64,000 nucleotides of DNA from Bacteroidaceae bacterium (GCA_024693505.1 JAILKU010000136.1:1-64000); one strand, 5' to 3'. Shown: positions 1 through 10,275, counted from the first letter of the stretch. The notes: a model not told the origin generated them from the letters alone. Made by a program: numbers and translations.

Positions 1-798
1 AATCTGACCGTATTGCGGGGTGAGGCTATAGCCGGCATCCATCAGCTGTTCGCTGGCCTGGACGCATCGCTGCAGATAGCGCCTGGCGCGGTTCTCGTCT
101 GGGGCCTGTCCGTTCTCGGCTGTTGTACAGTATCGTCTGTAAGTGCCTTCGTAGAGGCAAACGTCGCTCAACATAGCCAGAGTCAGGTCTCGGTTCCAAG
201 TGAACTTGTCGGCAGGTGCCGGCAGGTGGGCGATGGCATAGTCCAGGTCGGCAGCGATGCTGTCCACGATGATGTCTCGTGGTGTACGTTCGGCTTTCAC
301 TAAGGGGCTTTCACTATCGGCCTGCTGAATGACTTCGTTCTCCCATTGAACGTCTCCATAGGCACGAACCAACAGGAAGTACTGCCAGGCACGGTTCAGT
401 CGGGCGATGGCCAGAAAACGCTCCCGGTCCGTAGCGGGCAGGGTGCTGATCTCCATGCCGCGTACCAGGTAGTTTGCACGCCGTATCTCGCTCCAAGGGT
501 TCTTCCAGTCGGCTGCTGTGCCTGGGACGGTTGTATAGCGCCAGTTGTCAAAGTTGTGATAGGCCTGGTCGTCGCTAAGACTGGTGAAGTAAAACTCTCC
601 GTCGGCCCCTTTGTTGCCGTAGGCGCTGAAGTTGGCATAGAAGGTATTGCAGTAGCTCTCCACCATGTTCTTGCTGCTCCAGAATTCAGACGAGTCCAGG
701 AATTTGTCGCGGGGTGTCTTCTCCAGCATATCGTTGCAGGCAATCAGCATCAGGGCTGTGCCAGCTATGATTGCTCGTATTATGTTTGTCTTTTTCAT
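1..798 (-). CDS. SusD/RagB-like nutrient-binding outer-membrane lipoprotein (C-terminus lies outside the window)
   Basis: Minus-strand frame open from ATG at 798 to the window edge. Translation begins MKKTNIIRAIIAGTALMLIACNDMLEKTPRDKFLDSSEFW..., a lipobox plus SusD N-terminus, directly downstream of a SusC gene. Confidence 0.88.
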   Translation of the reverse strand, partial: MKKTNIIRAIIAGTALMLIACNDMLEKTPRDKFLDSSEFWSSKNMVESYCNTFYANFSAYGNKGADGEFYFTSLSDDQAYHNFDNWRYTTVPGTAADWKNPWSEIRRANYLVRGMEISTLPATDRERFLAIARLNRAWQYFLLVRAYGDVQWENEVIQQADSESPLVKAERTPRDIIVDSIAADLDYAIAHLPAPADKFTWNRDLTLAMLSDVCLYEGTYRRYCTTAENGQAPDENRARRYLQRCVQASEQLMDAGYSLTPQYGQI

Positions 799-843
799 CT
801 TGTTCTTTCTTCTGTATGTGGTGTGATATGCAGTTTCTTGTCT

Positions 844-3800
844 TCAGAAAGTTAGCTGTAAGCCTAACGACCAGCTTCGAGTGATGGGATAGGTGCGTCC
901 CCAGGTGGCATAGGAGAGCGAGCCCTGTCCTGCGTTTATCTCAGGATCGAGGGGCAGGTTGCCGTTGCCCTTGAAGATGAGGCATGGATTCTCGGCGCTG
1001 GCATAGACGCGCAATTGTTGGATGTGAGCCCGGCGTGTCAGTTCCTGCGGCAGGGTATAGCCCAGAGTAATGTTCTTGAGCCTGAGGTAGGCCATGTTCA
1101 CAAGGTATTTCGACTGCGGGTAGTAATTATGGCATCCGCCTTCGCCGACCAGTCCGGTTACGTTACCTGCGTATTCGTTACCGGGATAGAGGCATGGGAA
1201 TTCGTTCTCCTCGCTGATGTTGATGATGCCGTGCTCGGGATCGTAAACGTTATACTTCGTCTGATGGGCGTAGATAGCCAGGTCGGCCTCTCGCATCTCG
1301 GGGAAGACGAAGGCGCTTTGGGTCCACATCTGGCGGCGTCCGACACCTTGGAAGAAGAGGCCCAGGTCGAAGCCCTTGTATTCTCCGCCCAGCCTGAGGC
1401 TGTACTCGTAGCGGGGCAGGGCGTTGCCGATCACCTTCAGGTCTCCATGGTCTTCGGCAGTCCCGTTTCCGCCGTTGATGACACCGTCTCCGTTCAGGTC
1501 CTTGAACTTGATGTCGCCCGGACCGTAAACGAACTGGTTGGTCTCGAGTCCTGTCTGGTCGGGCGTTGTTGCCTTGTAGTTCCACGAGCCGTCGGCGTTG
1601 CGGCCATTGAAATCGTCAGGTGTGAAGTAACGGTCTGTCTCGAATCCCCAGATGTCGCCCCAGTACATACCTTCATAGGCGTAGCTGGCGTCCAAGGGAT
1701 GGCCGATGAGGCGTGCATTGTTGCTCCATCGTGTAACCTTCACTCGCGAGTCTCCGATGCTGAAGGCTGCATGTAGCTTCAGGTCGCGACCAATCTGCTT
1801 GCGGAATCCCAGGGTAAGTTCCCATCCGCGAGAGCGCAGGGTTCCGTTGTTTGTGTAGGGCGATTCCGCACCTACGCTGGAGGGCAGGGCAGCGCCGGGA
1901 GCCAGCATGTCACGGGTCTCGCGCTGGAATATTTCTCCGGTCAGGGTAATCTGGTCGTTCAGGAAACTCAGGTCGAGGCCCAGGTTAATGGTGCTAATGC
2001 GTTCCCAAGAGAGGTCTGAAGAGACCCAGGCAGGCATGGAGAAGGCATTCAGCTTGGTGCCGTCGGGACCCAGATAGCTCATCGTTGAGCTGCTGATGCG
2101 TGCCAGATACATAGCATCTCCCACGGCTTCGTTGCCTATCTGGCCGTAGGAGAAGCGTAGCTTACCGTTGCTCAGCACCTGTCGCATGGCCTCGTTCCAG
2201 TAGGGTTCTTCGGTGAAGCGGTATCCGGCCGAGAGGGACGGGAAGAAGGCCCATCGCTTGTTTCCGGGGAAACTGCTGGAACCGTCGTAGCGACCGTTCA
2301 GTTCGAGCAGATAGGTGTCGCGGAAAGCGTAGTTCAGACGGGCAAAGTAACCTGCTGTAGCGTAGTCGCCTCTCATGCGGGGCAGTCCGGTGGCGTATCC
2401 GCTGGTATTGCTGCCGATGCTCCATCCCGAGGGATCGCCCCAAGTGAGGTTCAGCTCAGGGTAATCGGTGGAATAGAGACCTTTGCGCGTGGCAAAGAAA
2501 GAGTCGTAGCGCCGTTCCTCGCCGGTCAGTCCGGCCATCGCCTTCAGGTTATGCCGACGGGCCAGAGTAGCATCGTATTCGAGGTAGGCGTTAGCGGTCC
2601 AGGTGTCGGCCTTGGCGTTGTATCGCGAGGTGCTGCTGTTGCCCTGTGTGACGATGGTAGTCACCTTCGTGCCCGACCAGTCGTAACCGCTCACGCTGAA
2701 GTCACTTGTCCGGCGATTTCCATGGTCCATCTGGTAGGTGAAGTCGGCGTTCAGGGTAAGTGCCTTGGTTATGTTGGCCTTGGCAAAGGCCGTCATGCGC
2801 AGTTGGTCGTGGGTCGTTATGCGGCGGTCAGCCTGTTTCTGCATGGCCATGAAGCGGAAGTCGGTACCGTCGATGTGCCCGTTCGGTACGAAGAAGGAGC
2901 CCCATCGCCAGAGGTACTGGTAGATGTTGGCCCAGGTGTCGGCCTGGTCTGTCTTCAGGCGCGAGAAGGAGGTTCTCACTCCGGCCCTGAGCCAGGATGT
3001 GATATCGGTCTGCAGGTTCATGTTCACGTTGAACCGCTGTCGTTCGCCGGGCTCTATCTTCATGACGTCCTGACGGCCGTTGTAGGCCATGGACAGGTAG
3101 TACTGTGTGCGTTGGCTGCTTCCGCTCAGGCTGACGTTGTGGGTCTGCGAGGGTGCGGCCTTGCGGTACCAGATATCCTGAATGTCATAGTCTGCGTAGT
3201 ACAGGGGCTGGTTGCCGATGAAGCGGTAGTCGCCAACAGCGTCATCGCTCTGGTAGGGGGTCATGGGACCATATCCCTTCTTCCCGCTGTTCTGCCGGGC
3301 CCATGCCTGGGCATAGGGTAGCAGCTGGTCGAAGTACATGCCGAAGAGTTCTACTGCGGCTCCGGGCGACTGACGGTTCTTGGCTGTGAGAGCGGCCTGC
3401 AGCTGGGTCGGTACGTCGGGGAAGTCGGGCAGACAGGTAGCGCCCGACCAGGCGAAGTTGTTGCTGTACTTCACACTCAGGTGCTCGCCCTGTCGGGCCT
3501 GGCGGGTCGTGATGAGGATGACGCCGAAGGCTGCCCTCGTACCGTAGATGGCTGCAGAGGCTGCATCCTTCAGCACACTTACCGACTCGATGTCTTCTGC
3601 GTTCAGCATACTCATATCGTCAACTGGTACACCGTCCACTACAATAAGCGGACTGCTGACGGCTCCGTTCGAAAGGGTGCCCACGCCGCGGATGGTCAGC
3701 GATGGAGTCTCGTCCAGGTTGCCGCTGCTGTTCGTTACCGTCAGTCCTGGCACGGCTCCCTGCAAGGCACGGGCTACGTCCTGTTCGGGTCTTGAGCCCA

Positions 3801-4257
3801 GTGTCTCATTGACGTCCACAGTATTTACGGCTCCAGTCAGGTTCACCTTCTTCTGAGAACCATAGCCCACCACCACAATCTCGTCCAGCAGGGCAACATC
3901 GTCTGCCAGGGTGACCTTCATATCGGGCTGAGCGTTCAGGGTGATGCTCTTGAAACCCATACAGGAGATGGTCAGGACGTTGCCTGCCTTGCACTCCAGG
4001 GCAAAACGACCGTCGATATCGGTGGTTGTGCCTCGGGTGGTGCCTTGTTCTTTCACTACGGCTCCGAAGACGGGTTCTCCGTTCGAGTCTGTTACGGTTC
4101 CCTGCATCTTCGTCGTGGCGTTTGTCGTGCCGGATGTCGTTTCTTGGTTCTGTGCCGAGAGGTCCGTGGGCAGGGAAAGGGTTGCCGCCAGGACCAGTGC
4201 AGCCATTAAGCAGGATGTATGCTTCATCTTTATCTTTCTATTTTCCTTTTTACTCAT
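844..4257 (-). CDS. SusC/RagA-family TonB-linked outer-membrane protein
   Basis: Signal peptide, carboxypeptidase-like domain (GTVTDSNGEPVFGAVVKEQGT), plug domain (DEIVVVGYGSQKKVNLTGAV) and a long beta-barrel. The likely start is MSKKENRK at 4257; the listed ORF is over-extended upstream into cobS. Confidence 0.93.
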   Translation of the reverse strand: MSKKENRKIKMKHTSCLMAALVLAATLSLPTDLSAQNQETTSGTTNATTKMQGTVTDSNGEPVFGAVVKEQGTTRGTTTDIDGRFALECKAGNVLTISCMGFKSITLNAQPDMKVTLADDVALLDEIVVVGYGSQKKVNLTGAVNTVDVNETLGSRPEQDVARALQGAVPGLTVTNSSGNLDETPSLTIRGVGTLSNGAVSSPLIVVDGVPVDDMSMLNAEDIESVSVLKDAASAAIYGTRAAFGVILITTRQARQGEHLSVKYSNNFAWSGATCLPDFPDVPTQLQAALTAKNRQSPGAAVELFGMYFDQLLPYAQAWARQNSGKKGYGPMTPYQSDDAVGDYRFIGNQPLYYADYDIQDIWYRKAAPSQTHNVSLSGSSQRTQYYLSMAYNGRQDVMKIEPGERQRFNVNMNLQTDITSWLRAGVRTSFSRLKTDQADTWANIYQYLWRWGSFFVPNGHIDGTDFRFMAMQKQADRRITTHDQLRMTAFAKANITKALTLNADFTYQMDHGNRRTSDFSVSGYDWSGTKVTTIVTQGNSSTSRYNAKADTWTANAYLEYDATLARRHNLKAMAGLTGEERRYDSFFATRKGLYSTDYPELNLTWGDPSGWSIGSNTSGYATGLPRMRGDYATAGYFARLNYAFRDTYLLELNGRYDGSSSFPGNKRWAFFPSLSAGYRFTEEPYWNEAMRQVLSNGKLRFSYGQIGNEAVGDAMYLARISSSTMSYLGPDGTKLNAFSMPAWVSSDLSWERISTINLGLDLSFLNDQITLTGEIFQRETRDMLAPGAALPSSVGAESPYTNNGTLRSRGWELTLGFRKQIGRDLKLHAAFSIGDSRVKVTRWSNNARLIGHPLDASYAYEGMYWGDIWGFETDRYFTPDDFNGRNADGSWNYKATTPDQTGLETNQFVYGPGDIKFKDLNGDGVINGGNGTAEDHGDLKVIGNALPRYEYSLRLGGEYKGFDLGLFFQGVGRRQMWTQSAFVFPEMREADLAIYAHQTKYNVYDPEHGIINISEENEFPCLYPGNEYAGNVTGLVGEGGCHNYYPQSKYLVNMAYLRLKNITLGYTLPQELTRRAHIQQLRVYASAENPCLIFKGNGNLPLDPEINAGQGSLSYATWGRTYPITRSWSLGLQLTF

Positions 4258-4280
4258 TATTAAATATGTGGTCTGTTCCG

Positions 4281-5096
4281 TTAGTGAACCAGAAGGGCTG
4301 TCATAAGGTAGATACTGGCCTCGCAGAGCAGGAACGTTGCGCCGCAGCAGTCGCCTGTATAGCCATCCAGCCGGCGTCGCATCCATAGCATCAGCAGCAG
4401 TTCAGTCAGCAGGGGGACGGCCAGCGCCAGGGGATGAGGTATCCAGTCGAGCCAGAACCAGAGGGCTGCTATCGGGGCCATGGCCAGCAGGGTGCGCAGG
4501 GCCTGTCCTCCCCATAGCATAGGGGTGTAGACGACGCGGGCCTTGGCCTCTTCTTCCTTTCGGGCGTATGGCAACTGAGCGGTCAGCAGGGCGGCGCAGC
4601 ACTTGCCCCATACATCAGCCGTCAGCAGCAGGGCGCATACCTTCGGGATGACATCCTGCGGCTCGTTGCTCAGCCGGACAAAATCCTCTGCGATGCCGGG
4701 CAGTACGTTGTACATCCCTAGGAAGTAGAAGATGAGACCCAGTACGCCGAAAGTACCTATGTGGCTGTCCTTCATGATGGAGAGCGTGTGCTGGCGGTCG
4801 CGTCCTCCTCCCATTCCGTCGCAGAAATCCGCTAATCCGTCTTCGTGGAGGGCGCCTGTCAGCAGCAGGCGCATCCCAAGTGCCAGCAGCATGGAGGTGG
4901 CGAAGGGCAATTCCTGCGAGGCAAAGCAGAACGTGGCCGCCATAGCGCCGCCTGTCAGCCAACCGGCAAAGGGCCAGTACTGAGCGGCCTTGCGAAAGTG
5001 GTCTGCTCCCACCTCGTGAAGCCTCCACCAAGGCAGGCGGGTGAAGAAGATGAGGGCGGCCCAGAGGTCATCAAAAGTATTTCGTAATCTTTGCAT
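4281..5096 (-). CDS. cobS: Adenosylcobinamide-GDP ribazoletransferase
   Basis: IFFTRLPWWRLHE..., GALHEDGLADFCDGMGGG...RQHTLSIMKDSHIGTFG are CobS motifs; sits next to cobT and cobU. Confidence 0.93.
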   Translation of the reverse strand: MQRLRNTFDDLWAALIFFTRLPWWRLHEVGADHFRKAAQYWPFAGWLTGGAMAATFCFASQELPFATSMLLALGMRLLLTGALHEDGLADFCDGMGGGRDRQHTLSIMKDSHIGTFGVLGLIFYFLGMYNVLPGIAEDFVRLSNEPQDVIPKVCALLLTADVWGKCCAALLTAQLPYARKEEEAKARVVYTPMLWGGQALRTLLAMAPIAALWFWLDWIPHPLALAVPLLTELLLMLWMRRRLDGYTGDCCGATFLLCEASIYLMTALLVH

Positions 5097-6081
5097 TGTC
5101 GAAGTTGTTCATCTCGTTTATCATCCTGACGGCGCTCTCCACGATAGGGTAGGCACAGAGGGCACCCGTCCCTTCGCCCAGGCGCATTCCCAGCTGAAGC
5201 AGACCCTTTACGCCCATGCCGTCGAGCATCAGCCGGTGTCCGGCCTCGTCGCCCTGGTGGCAGAAAATGGCCGAGGACAGGAATGTCGGTTCGAGGCGCG
5301 AGGCCATCAGGGCACAGGCCGACATGATGAAGCCGTCCACAAGCAGGACCATCCTCAGCTCGGCAGCCCGCAGCATGGCCCCTACGGCTGTTACCATCTC
5401 GAAGCCGCCATATTCCCTCATCAGCGTCCCGGGGTCGGTAGTGTGCCCGACACGCTCTTGGCAGCGGCTTAGTATCTGCAGCTTGCGGCGCACACCCTCG
5501 CTGTTCAGTCCGGCGCCGGCGCCTACGCATTGTTCCAGGGGAATGTCCAGCAGCTCGCTCATCCACAGGCTGCTGGGCGAGGTGTTGCCGATACCCATCT
5601 CGCCTACAGACAGGACGTTGCAGCCCATCTCCCGACAGCCGTCCACCAGTTCGCTGCCCAGGCTCAGGCAGGTCTCCATCTCGGTCTCGGTCATTGCAGC
5701 TTCGTTGAGGAAATTGCGTGTGCCGTGGGGGGCTATCTTGCGGTTTAGGATACCGGGGCAGTCGCTAAGGTCATGATCTACGCCCACATCCACCAGGGTC
5801 AGGTCGAAGCCGTGCTGGCGGCAGAACATATTCACTCCGCCGCCTCCGTGCGAGAAGTTCTTCATCTGCTGCCATGTCACTTCGCGGGGCGAGATGCTAA
5901 CTCCCTCCCGTTCTATGCCGTGGTCGGCTCCCAGCAGCAGGTGGCAGGGATGCTTCAGCTCGGGTGTCAGCGTGCCCTGGATGAGTCCTATCTGCAGGGC
6001 TAGTTCCTCCAGTCGTCCCATCGAGCCCTTAGGCTTGTTCAGGTTGTCTATCTTTCGTATCAGTTCGTCTCTTAGGAACAT
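5071..6081 (-). CDS. cobT: Nicotinate-nucleotide--dimethylbenzimidazole phosphoribosyltransferase
   Basis: NKPKGSMGRLEELA, ADHGIEREGVS, GEMGIGNTSPSS motifs; cobalamin cluster context. Confidence 0.94.
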   Translation of the reverse strand: MFLRDELIRKIDNLNKPKGSMGRLEELALQIGLIQGTLTPELKHPCHLLLGADHGIEREGVSISPREVTWQQMKNFSHGGGGVNMFCRQHGFDLTLVDVGVDHDLSDCPGILNRKIAPHGTRNFLNEAAMTETEMETCLSLGSELVDGCREMGCNVLSVGEMGIGNTSPSSLWMSELLDIPLEQCVGAGAGLNSEGVRRKLQILSRCQERVGHTTDPGTLMREYGGFEMVTAVGAMLRAAELRMVLLVDGFIMSACALMASRLEPTFLSSAIFCHQGDEAGHRLMLDGMGVKGLLQLGMRLGEGTGALCAYPIVESAVRMINEMNNFDNAKITKYF

Positions 6082-6180
6082 GAGATATAATTCAAAATTT
6101 ATAAATTGACCTATGGTCTACTCCTGTCACGACTCGGCAAAGCTCAAACGAGTTTGGCTCTGCTCTCGCTGCTCCGGGAG

Positions 6181-6214
6181 TTCAAAATTCAAAATTGGGA
6201 GGGGCTGGGGGTGG
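6181..6214. repeat. (TTCAAAA)2 heptamer plus G-rich element GGGAGGGGCTGGGGGTGG
   Basis: Direct reading; overlaps the 3' end of cobU. Confidence 0.7.
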
Positions 6215-6736
6215 TTCTTTTATCGTCACTCCAATTCCGCTTACCATCAGCACCACTTCGTCCGCCTGCTGGGCCGCGTACTGGTTCAGCCAGCCCATCA
6301 GGTCCGTGAAGCGTCTTTGTATGGCATTGGCACTCACTCCACCCATTCCTATCTCGTTGGTTACCAGGATGAAGGTGGCCTGCTGACTGGTGAAGCGGTC
6401 GAACTCGGCCTTCAGCTCAGCCAGCACCTGGTCCACGTCGGGCAGCTCCTCGTCCTTGCCGCTGAAGAAAAAGTTGGTGGCCCAAAGGGTCAGGCAGTCC
6501 ACTAGCACCACGCGGCCCTCCAGCCGGTGGCGGCTCAGCTCTCGTTCCTCCTCTATGTTGGTCCATTGCGGTCCTCGTCGCTCCTGATGGCGGCGGATGC
6601 GCTCTCGGAACTCCTCGTCCCAGGGGTGAGCTGTGGCTATATAGACGGGAGTAGGGGAGAGGCTCAGCGCCAGTTTTTCGGCATAGGTGCTCTTGCCCGA
6701 GCGTTCGCCGCCTGTAATCAAAATGATGCGTCTCAT
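6182..6736 (-). CDS. cobU: Bifunctional adenosylcobinamide kinase/guanylyltransferase
   Basis: MRRIILITGGERSGKSTYAEKLAL P-loop, YIATAHPWDEEFRERI, DCLTLWATN, NEIGMGGV motifs. ATG at 6736. Confidence 0.93.
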   Translation of the reverse strand: MRRIILITGGERSGKSTYAEKLALSLSPTPVYIATAHPWDEEFRERIRRHQERRGPQWTNIEEERELSRHRLEGRVVLVDCLTLWATNFFFSGKDEELPDVDQVLAELKAEFDRFTSQQATFILVTNEIGMGGVSANAIQRRFTDLMGWLNQYAAQQADEVVLMVSGIGVTIKEPPPAPPNFEF

Positions 6737-6899
6737 GATGCTTATTCGCGCCCTTGACATTCGGTCGAGCCTGCTCACGCTCGGAAATGCCCAAATAAAT
6801 TTGCCATCTCTCTCACTTCTTGCGCTCCGCAGGTGCTCAGGCGAACAAGTTCGGAGTCCTCGCAGCCTTGACCTTTATTCAATTGTTATAAGTCGGATT

Positions 6900-9800
6900 T
6901 TACAGTTTCATAATCTTCACGGGGCCGAGCAGTCCGGAGGGACGCAGGGCATTGTCCTTTCCGGGGCCGTTGATGACCCAGGTGCGACGCTTTTCCTCTG
7001 GCTGTCTGGCATCATATACCAGACGGTTGAACCAAGTGCTGGTCACCTGAATGCTCAGCTTGTTCTCTCCTTTCTTTATGAAGCGGGTGATGTTGGTCTC
7101 GTAAGGCTCGGCCCATAGAGTGTCAGTGACATGCCCGTTTATGCTGACTACGGCTATTTCCTCCACGCGGCCCAGGTTCAGCATGAAGCGACTCTGCTGG
7201 TCTTTCTTATCAAGGGAGAACGTAGTTTCATATGTGGCAGTGCCGGAGAAAGCCTTTCCTTCGTCTGAAAGTGGCAGGTCTTTCCATGGTTTCAGCTCGG
7301 TGAGAGTGAGTGGCTCATTGATGCCCCATCCCTCTGGGAAGGTCAGGGTCCAGGAGCCTGGCAGAGCAGTGAGCTGTCCCTCTCTAATCGGGAAAGGAGC
7401 AGGGGAGGGAATCCATTCCCTATGACGGAATACAACGAACAGCATCTCGCCGCGCTTCAAGTTGAGATCGATGCTTGTATAATCGAGATCGGCTTTTGAG
7501 GTTACGGGTGTCACGCTTCCGTTCATAGGATTCCATAGCTCGGCACGACGACCAGTTTGACGGAAATAAACCGTGCCGCTGAAGGCCTGTTCTTGCTGCG
7601 GGCAGACCATGTACCAGTCGGCTCCTGTGTCCTGTCTGTGAAGCCATCTTACGCCGCCCTTTACGTCAGGCTTGAGTCCAAGCTGCTGCAGGGCTTGATC
7701 CAGCGTACACTTCGTCAGCACACGGTTGGCTTGGGTATTGGTCTGGCTCCACAACTGGCTTACGGCATAGCGGAAACGCCAGGCTTGCTGCTGGTCGGAG
7801 GAGAGGGTTGCTATCTCTGTAGGCTCATCGGCCACCAGGCGGCCGCCCTGTTCCACAAGCTGACTGAGGCGTTCCAGGGTCTCGGGCAAGAGGCGTCCGT
7901 GCTTGGGGATCCACAGCAGGTCATAGCTGATGCCTTCTGGTGTTACCCATTTTCCGTCGCATACGCTGATACGGTTCATCAGGGCGTCCCTGTTGCAGTA
8001 GTCATAAACAAAGCCCTCGGGGAAGGATACGTACTGGTCGGGCTTCTGCTCTGTCTCGTCGCCTAAGTACCAAAGCACCGAGCTTACAGGGCGACCGCGC
8101 TCCAGCATGAAGGCGCAGCGGGCCAGGTATGTGGTGAAGCTCTGCATGTAAGGCCACCATGTCTGCTTCCTAAGGAACGGTGTGCCGATGCCTCCGCCGA
8201 ATGATGAGCCTGGGAAGTAATGGTCGGAATCGGGATTGTGGGTGTAGGTGTGGAAGACGCAGTGCGTAACACCCTCTACCATGTTCTGGTTGGCCACCTC
8301 GCGCAGCATGCTGAGGTGCTCGTCCCAGTTGAGGTCGAACGAGGTGAACGACTCGGCACTGACTCTCGGCTTGCCGTACATGCGTGCTGCTGAGGCAGTT
8401 GGGCGTATGGGCTTGAAATTATGGTTCGCCAGCATGTGGTTGAAGGGTTGCCAGAACTCGGTCATGGGCACGTCGGCATACTTATAGTATTCCATCGGTC
8501 CGGCAGGGAAGATGTCGCCCGCTGCTGTCTCGTAGCTGGCAGTGAGCCCTTTCTGGTGAGCCAGATGAGTCATGTGTCCGTAGAAGTTCTGGGTGAACAG
8601 TTCGTGGATGGTGCGTCGCCAATCGGTCAGGAACTGACTGGTCTGCTCGCGATCGTCCATGACCCAGCCGAAAATGGCGGGCAGCCAGGTAATCAGGTCA
8701 TAGTGGCGTCGCATCAGGAACTCGTGGCGCATATACCTGGTCCAGGTCTGCGAGGCGCATTCCCAGCTGTCCATCAGCATGTTGTCAATCAGGCCTTTCA
8801 GGGGGCCGTCGGCCAGACGGCCTATGTAGCTGTTGAATTGATAGGTGACAAAGGCGGTGTCCAGCTTGTTAACCTCCCAACCCGTAGCTTCGTCTGGGGC
8901 TGGACCGTTGCGGCGGCCTGTGTTGACGTGACCTATGCGCAGGATGGTCCATTTCTCATGTCCCTGGGGCGCAGTCCAGTGCAGGTGTCCCTGAGTATCC
9001 ATACAGTCCGAGATGTCGAGCACGTTGGCCCTGTTGACAAAGCAGGCTCCGTCCTTCAGCGGCGACTCGTCTTCGGCAAAGGGCATGGGGAGCAGCGAGC
9101 GCAGGGTCCAGGCGGCCTCCATCTCCCAGTTGTGGCCTCGGGCGGCAGTCGAGAAGCGTATATAGCGGATGTGCATGTCGTGCAGGTTGGTAATCTCCAC
9201 TTGGTACTCGCCGTGGTCTGACTTGTCGGGGATGGCGAATGTCATGCCTTTCTCCGAGTCCTGCCAGTTGCCGGCGGGGAAGTCGGTGTCGAGGACTATG
9301 CGGTCTTCGTGTTGGTGGGTGGCAATGATGCGCAGGTGGATGTCGGGCTGTGCGCAGAAGCTGTGGTTGAAATCGTTTATCGGGTTGAACTCCACAGTGC
9401 GTGCCGTCTCGGAACGTCTGAGCTTCAGGCTGAAACGGTAGGGCTTGCCAGGTTGAGTGGCAGGCAGCACGAAGTCTTTCCCGTTCTTCAGGAGTCTCTC
9501 CCATTCTGGCTGACGGTCATTGGCTGTCACTTCTTCCACCTCGCAATAACGGTTGTCATCGCCCTGTGGGGTGGGGAAGGCCAGCACACAGATGTCTTGC
9601 CAGTCGCGCCATGCCTCTTTGGCATTGACGGGCAGGGTGATATCAACCTTCTGTCCGCCTTTCACGTCTGTACGTGTATATATAAGGTGGCGCATGGCCT
9701 GCTCGGGCTTGATCCATGGACCGCCGCTCATTGCCCATCCCGGACAGGTCTGCAGGCTGAAGCGCAGACCCAGTCGGTGAGCCTCGCTGGCTGTATGACG

Positions 9801-10169
9801 CACCAGGTCTTCCCATTTGGGTGTCAGGCATTCAATGTGCTCCTCGGTACCTGGCCAGTCTTCCGGGCTCCCAATCTTACCGTGGAAGAGTTGTACGCCT
9901 TGGATGCCCGATTGTGCAATGGCTTCCAGGTCGCGTGTGATACCTTCGCGGCTGACGTTACCGTTCACGAAGTGGAACCACGTCTCGGGATAGAATATGC
10001 GGTCAGGACGCAGGAACGTCTTTTCGTCGGCAGGGCCGAAGGGGCGGTGCAGCAGTGCGCTGTCTGCTGTGGCGCGATAGGTGGTCGGTGCACTTGTCTT
10101 CTTAGCTCCGAAGGATGCTGAAGCCAGACAGAGCGTCAGCAGCAAAGCGAGTTGTCTTTTAGTTTTCAT
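6900..10169 (-). CDS. GH106-like glycoside hydrolase (alpha-L-rhamnosidase-like), secreted
   Basis: Signal peptide; WFHFVNGNVSREGITRDLEAIAQSGIQGVQLFHG and FSLQTCPGWAMSGGPWIKPEQAM typical of the family; C-terminal jelly-roll-like region. Confidence 0.8.
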   Translation of the reverse strand: MKTKRQLALLLTLCLASASFGAKKTSAPTTYRATADSALLHRPFGPADEKTFLRPDRIFYPETWFHFVNGNVSREGITRDLEAIAQSGIQGVQLFHGKIGSPEDWPGTEEHIECLTPKWEDLVRHTASEAHRLGLRFSLQTCPGWAMSGGPWIKPEQAMRHLIYTRTDVKGGQKVDITLPVNAKEAWRDWQDICVLAFPTPQGDDNRYCEVEEVTANDRQPEWERLLKNGKDFVLPATQPGKPYRFSLKLRRSETARTVEFNPINDFNHSFCAQPDIHLRIIATHQHEDRIVLDTDFPAGNWQDSEKGMTFAIPDKSDHGEYQVEITNLHDMHIRYIRFSTAARGHNWEMEAAWTLRSLLPMPFAEDESPLKDGACFVNRANVLDISDCMDTQGHLHWTAPQGHEKWTILRIGHVNTGRRNGPAPDEATGWEVNKLDTAFVTYQFNSYIGRLADGPLKGLIDNMLMDSWECASQTWTRYMRHEFLMRRHYDLITWLPAIFGWVMDDREQTSQFLTDWRRTIHELFTQNFYGHMTHLAHQKGLTASYETAAGDIFPAGPMEYYKYADVPMTEFWQPFNHMLANHNFKPIRPTASAARMYGKPRVSAESFTSFDLNWDEHLSMLREVANQNMVEGVTHCVFHTYTHNPDSDHYFPGSSFGGGIGTPFLRKQTWWPYMQSFTTYLARCAFMLERGRPVSSVLWYLGDETEQKPDQYVSFPEGFVYDYCNRDALMNRISVCDGKWVTPEGISYDLLWIPKHGRLLPETLERLSQLVEQGGRLVADEPTEIATLSSDQQQAWRFRYAVSQLWSQTNTQANRVLTKCTLDQALQQLGLKPDVKGGVRWLHRQDTGADWYMVCPQQEQAFSGTVYFRQTGRRAELWNPMNGSVTPVTSKADLDYTSIDLNLKRGEMLFVVFRHREWIPSPAPFPIREGQLTALPGSWTLTFPEGWGINEPLTLTELKPWKDLPLSDEGKAFSGTATYETTFSLDKKDQQSRFMLNLGRVEEIAVVSINGHVTDTLWAEPYETNITRFIKKGENKLSIQVTSTWFNRLVYDARQPEEKRRTWVINGPGKDNALRPSGLLGPVKIMKL

Positions 10170-10196
10170 ATCCGTTTATATGTAATCTTTAGGCTA

Positions 10197-10228
10197 CAAA
10201 AGTACGGATAACTCGTCTATAACGCAAA
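10197..10228 (-). promoter_or_regulatory. Bacteroidetes-type promoter for the GH106-like gene
   Basis: Minus strand TTTG-N20-TACTTTTG upstream of the gene starting at 10169. Confidence 0.6.
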
Positions 10229-10244
10229 AAAATGGCTGCTTTGT

Positions 10245-10275
10245 TTTGCCAAAATACCGATAATTCATAATTTTG
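10245..10275 (+). promoter_or_regulatory. Bacteroidetes-type promoter for the 10312 lipoprotein
   Basis: TTTG-N19-TAATTTTG on the plus strand. Confidence 0.6.

Noticed and set aside
6737-6899. Cobalamin riboswitch upstream of cobU
   Set aside because: No B12-box-like conserved core (for example GCCACTG) was seen; the region instead looks like dispersed repeat-type sequence.
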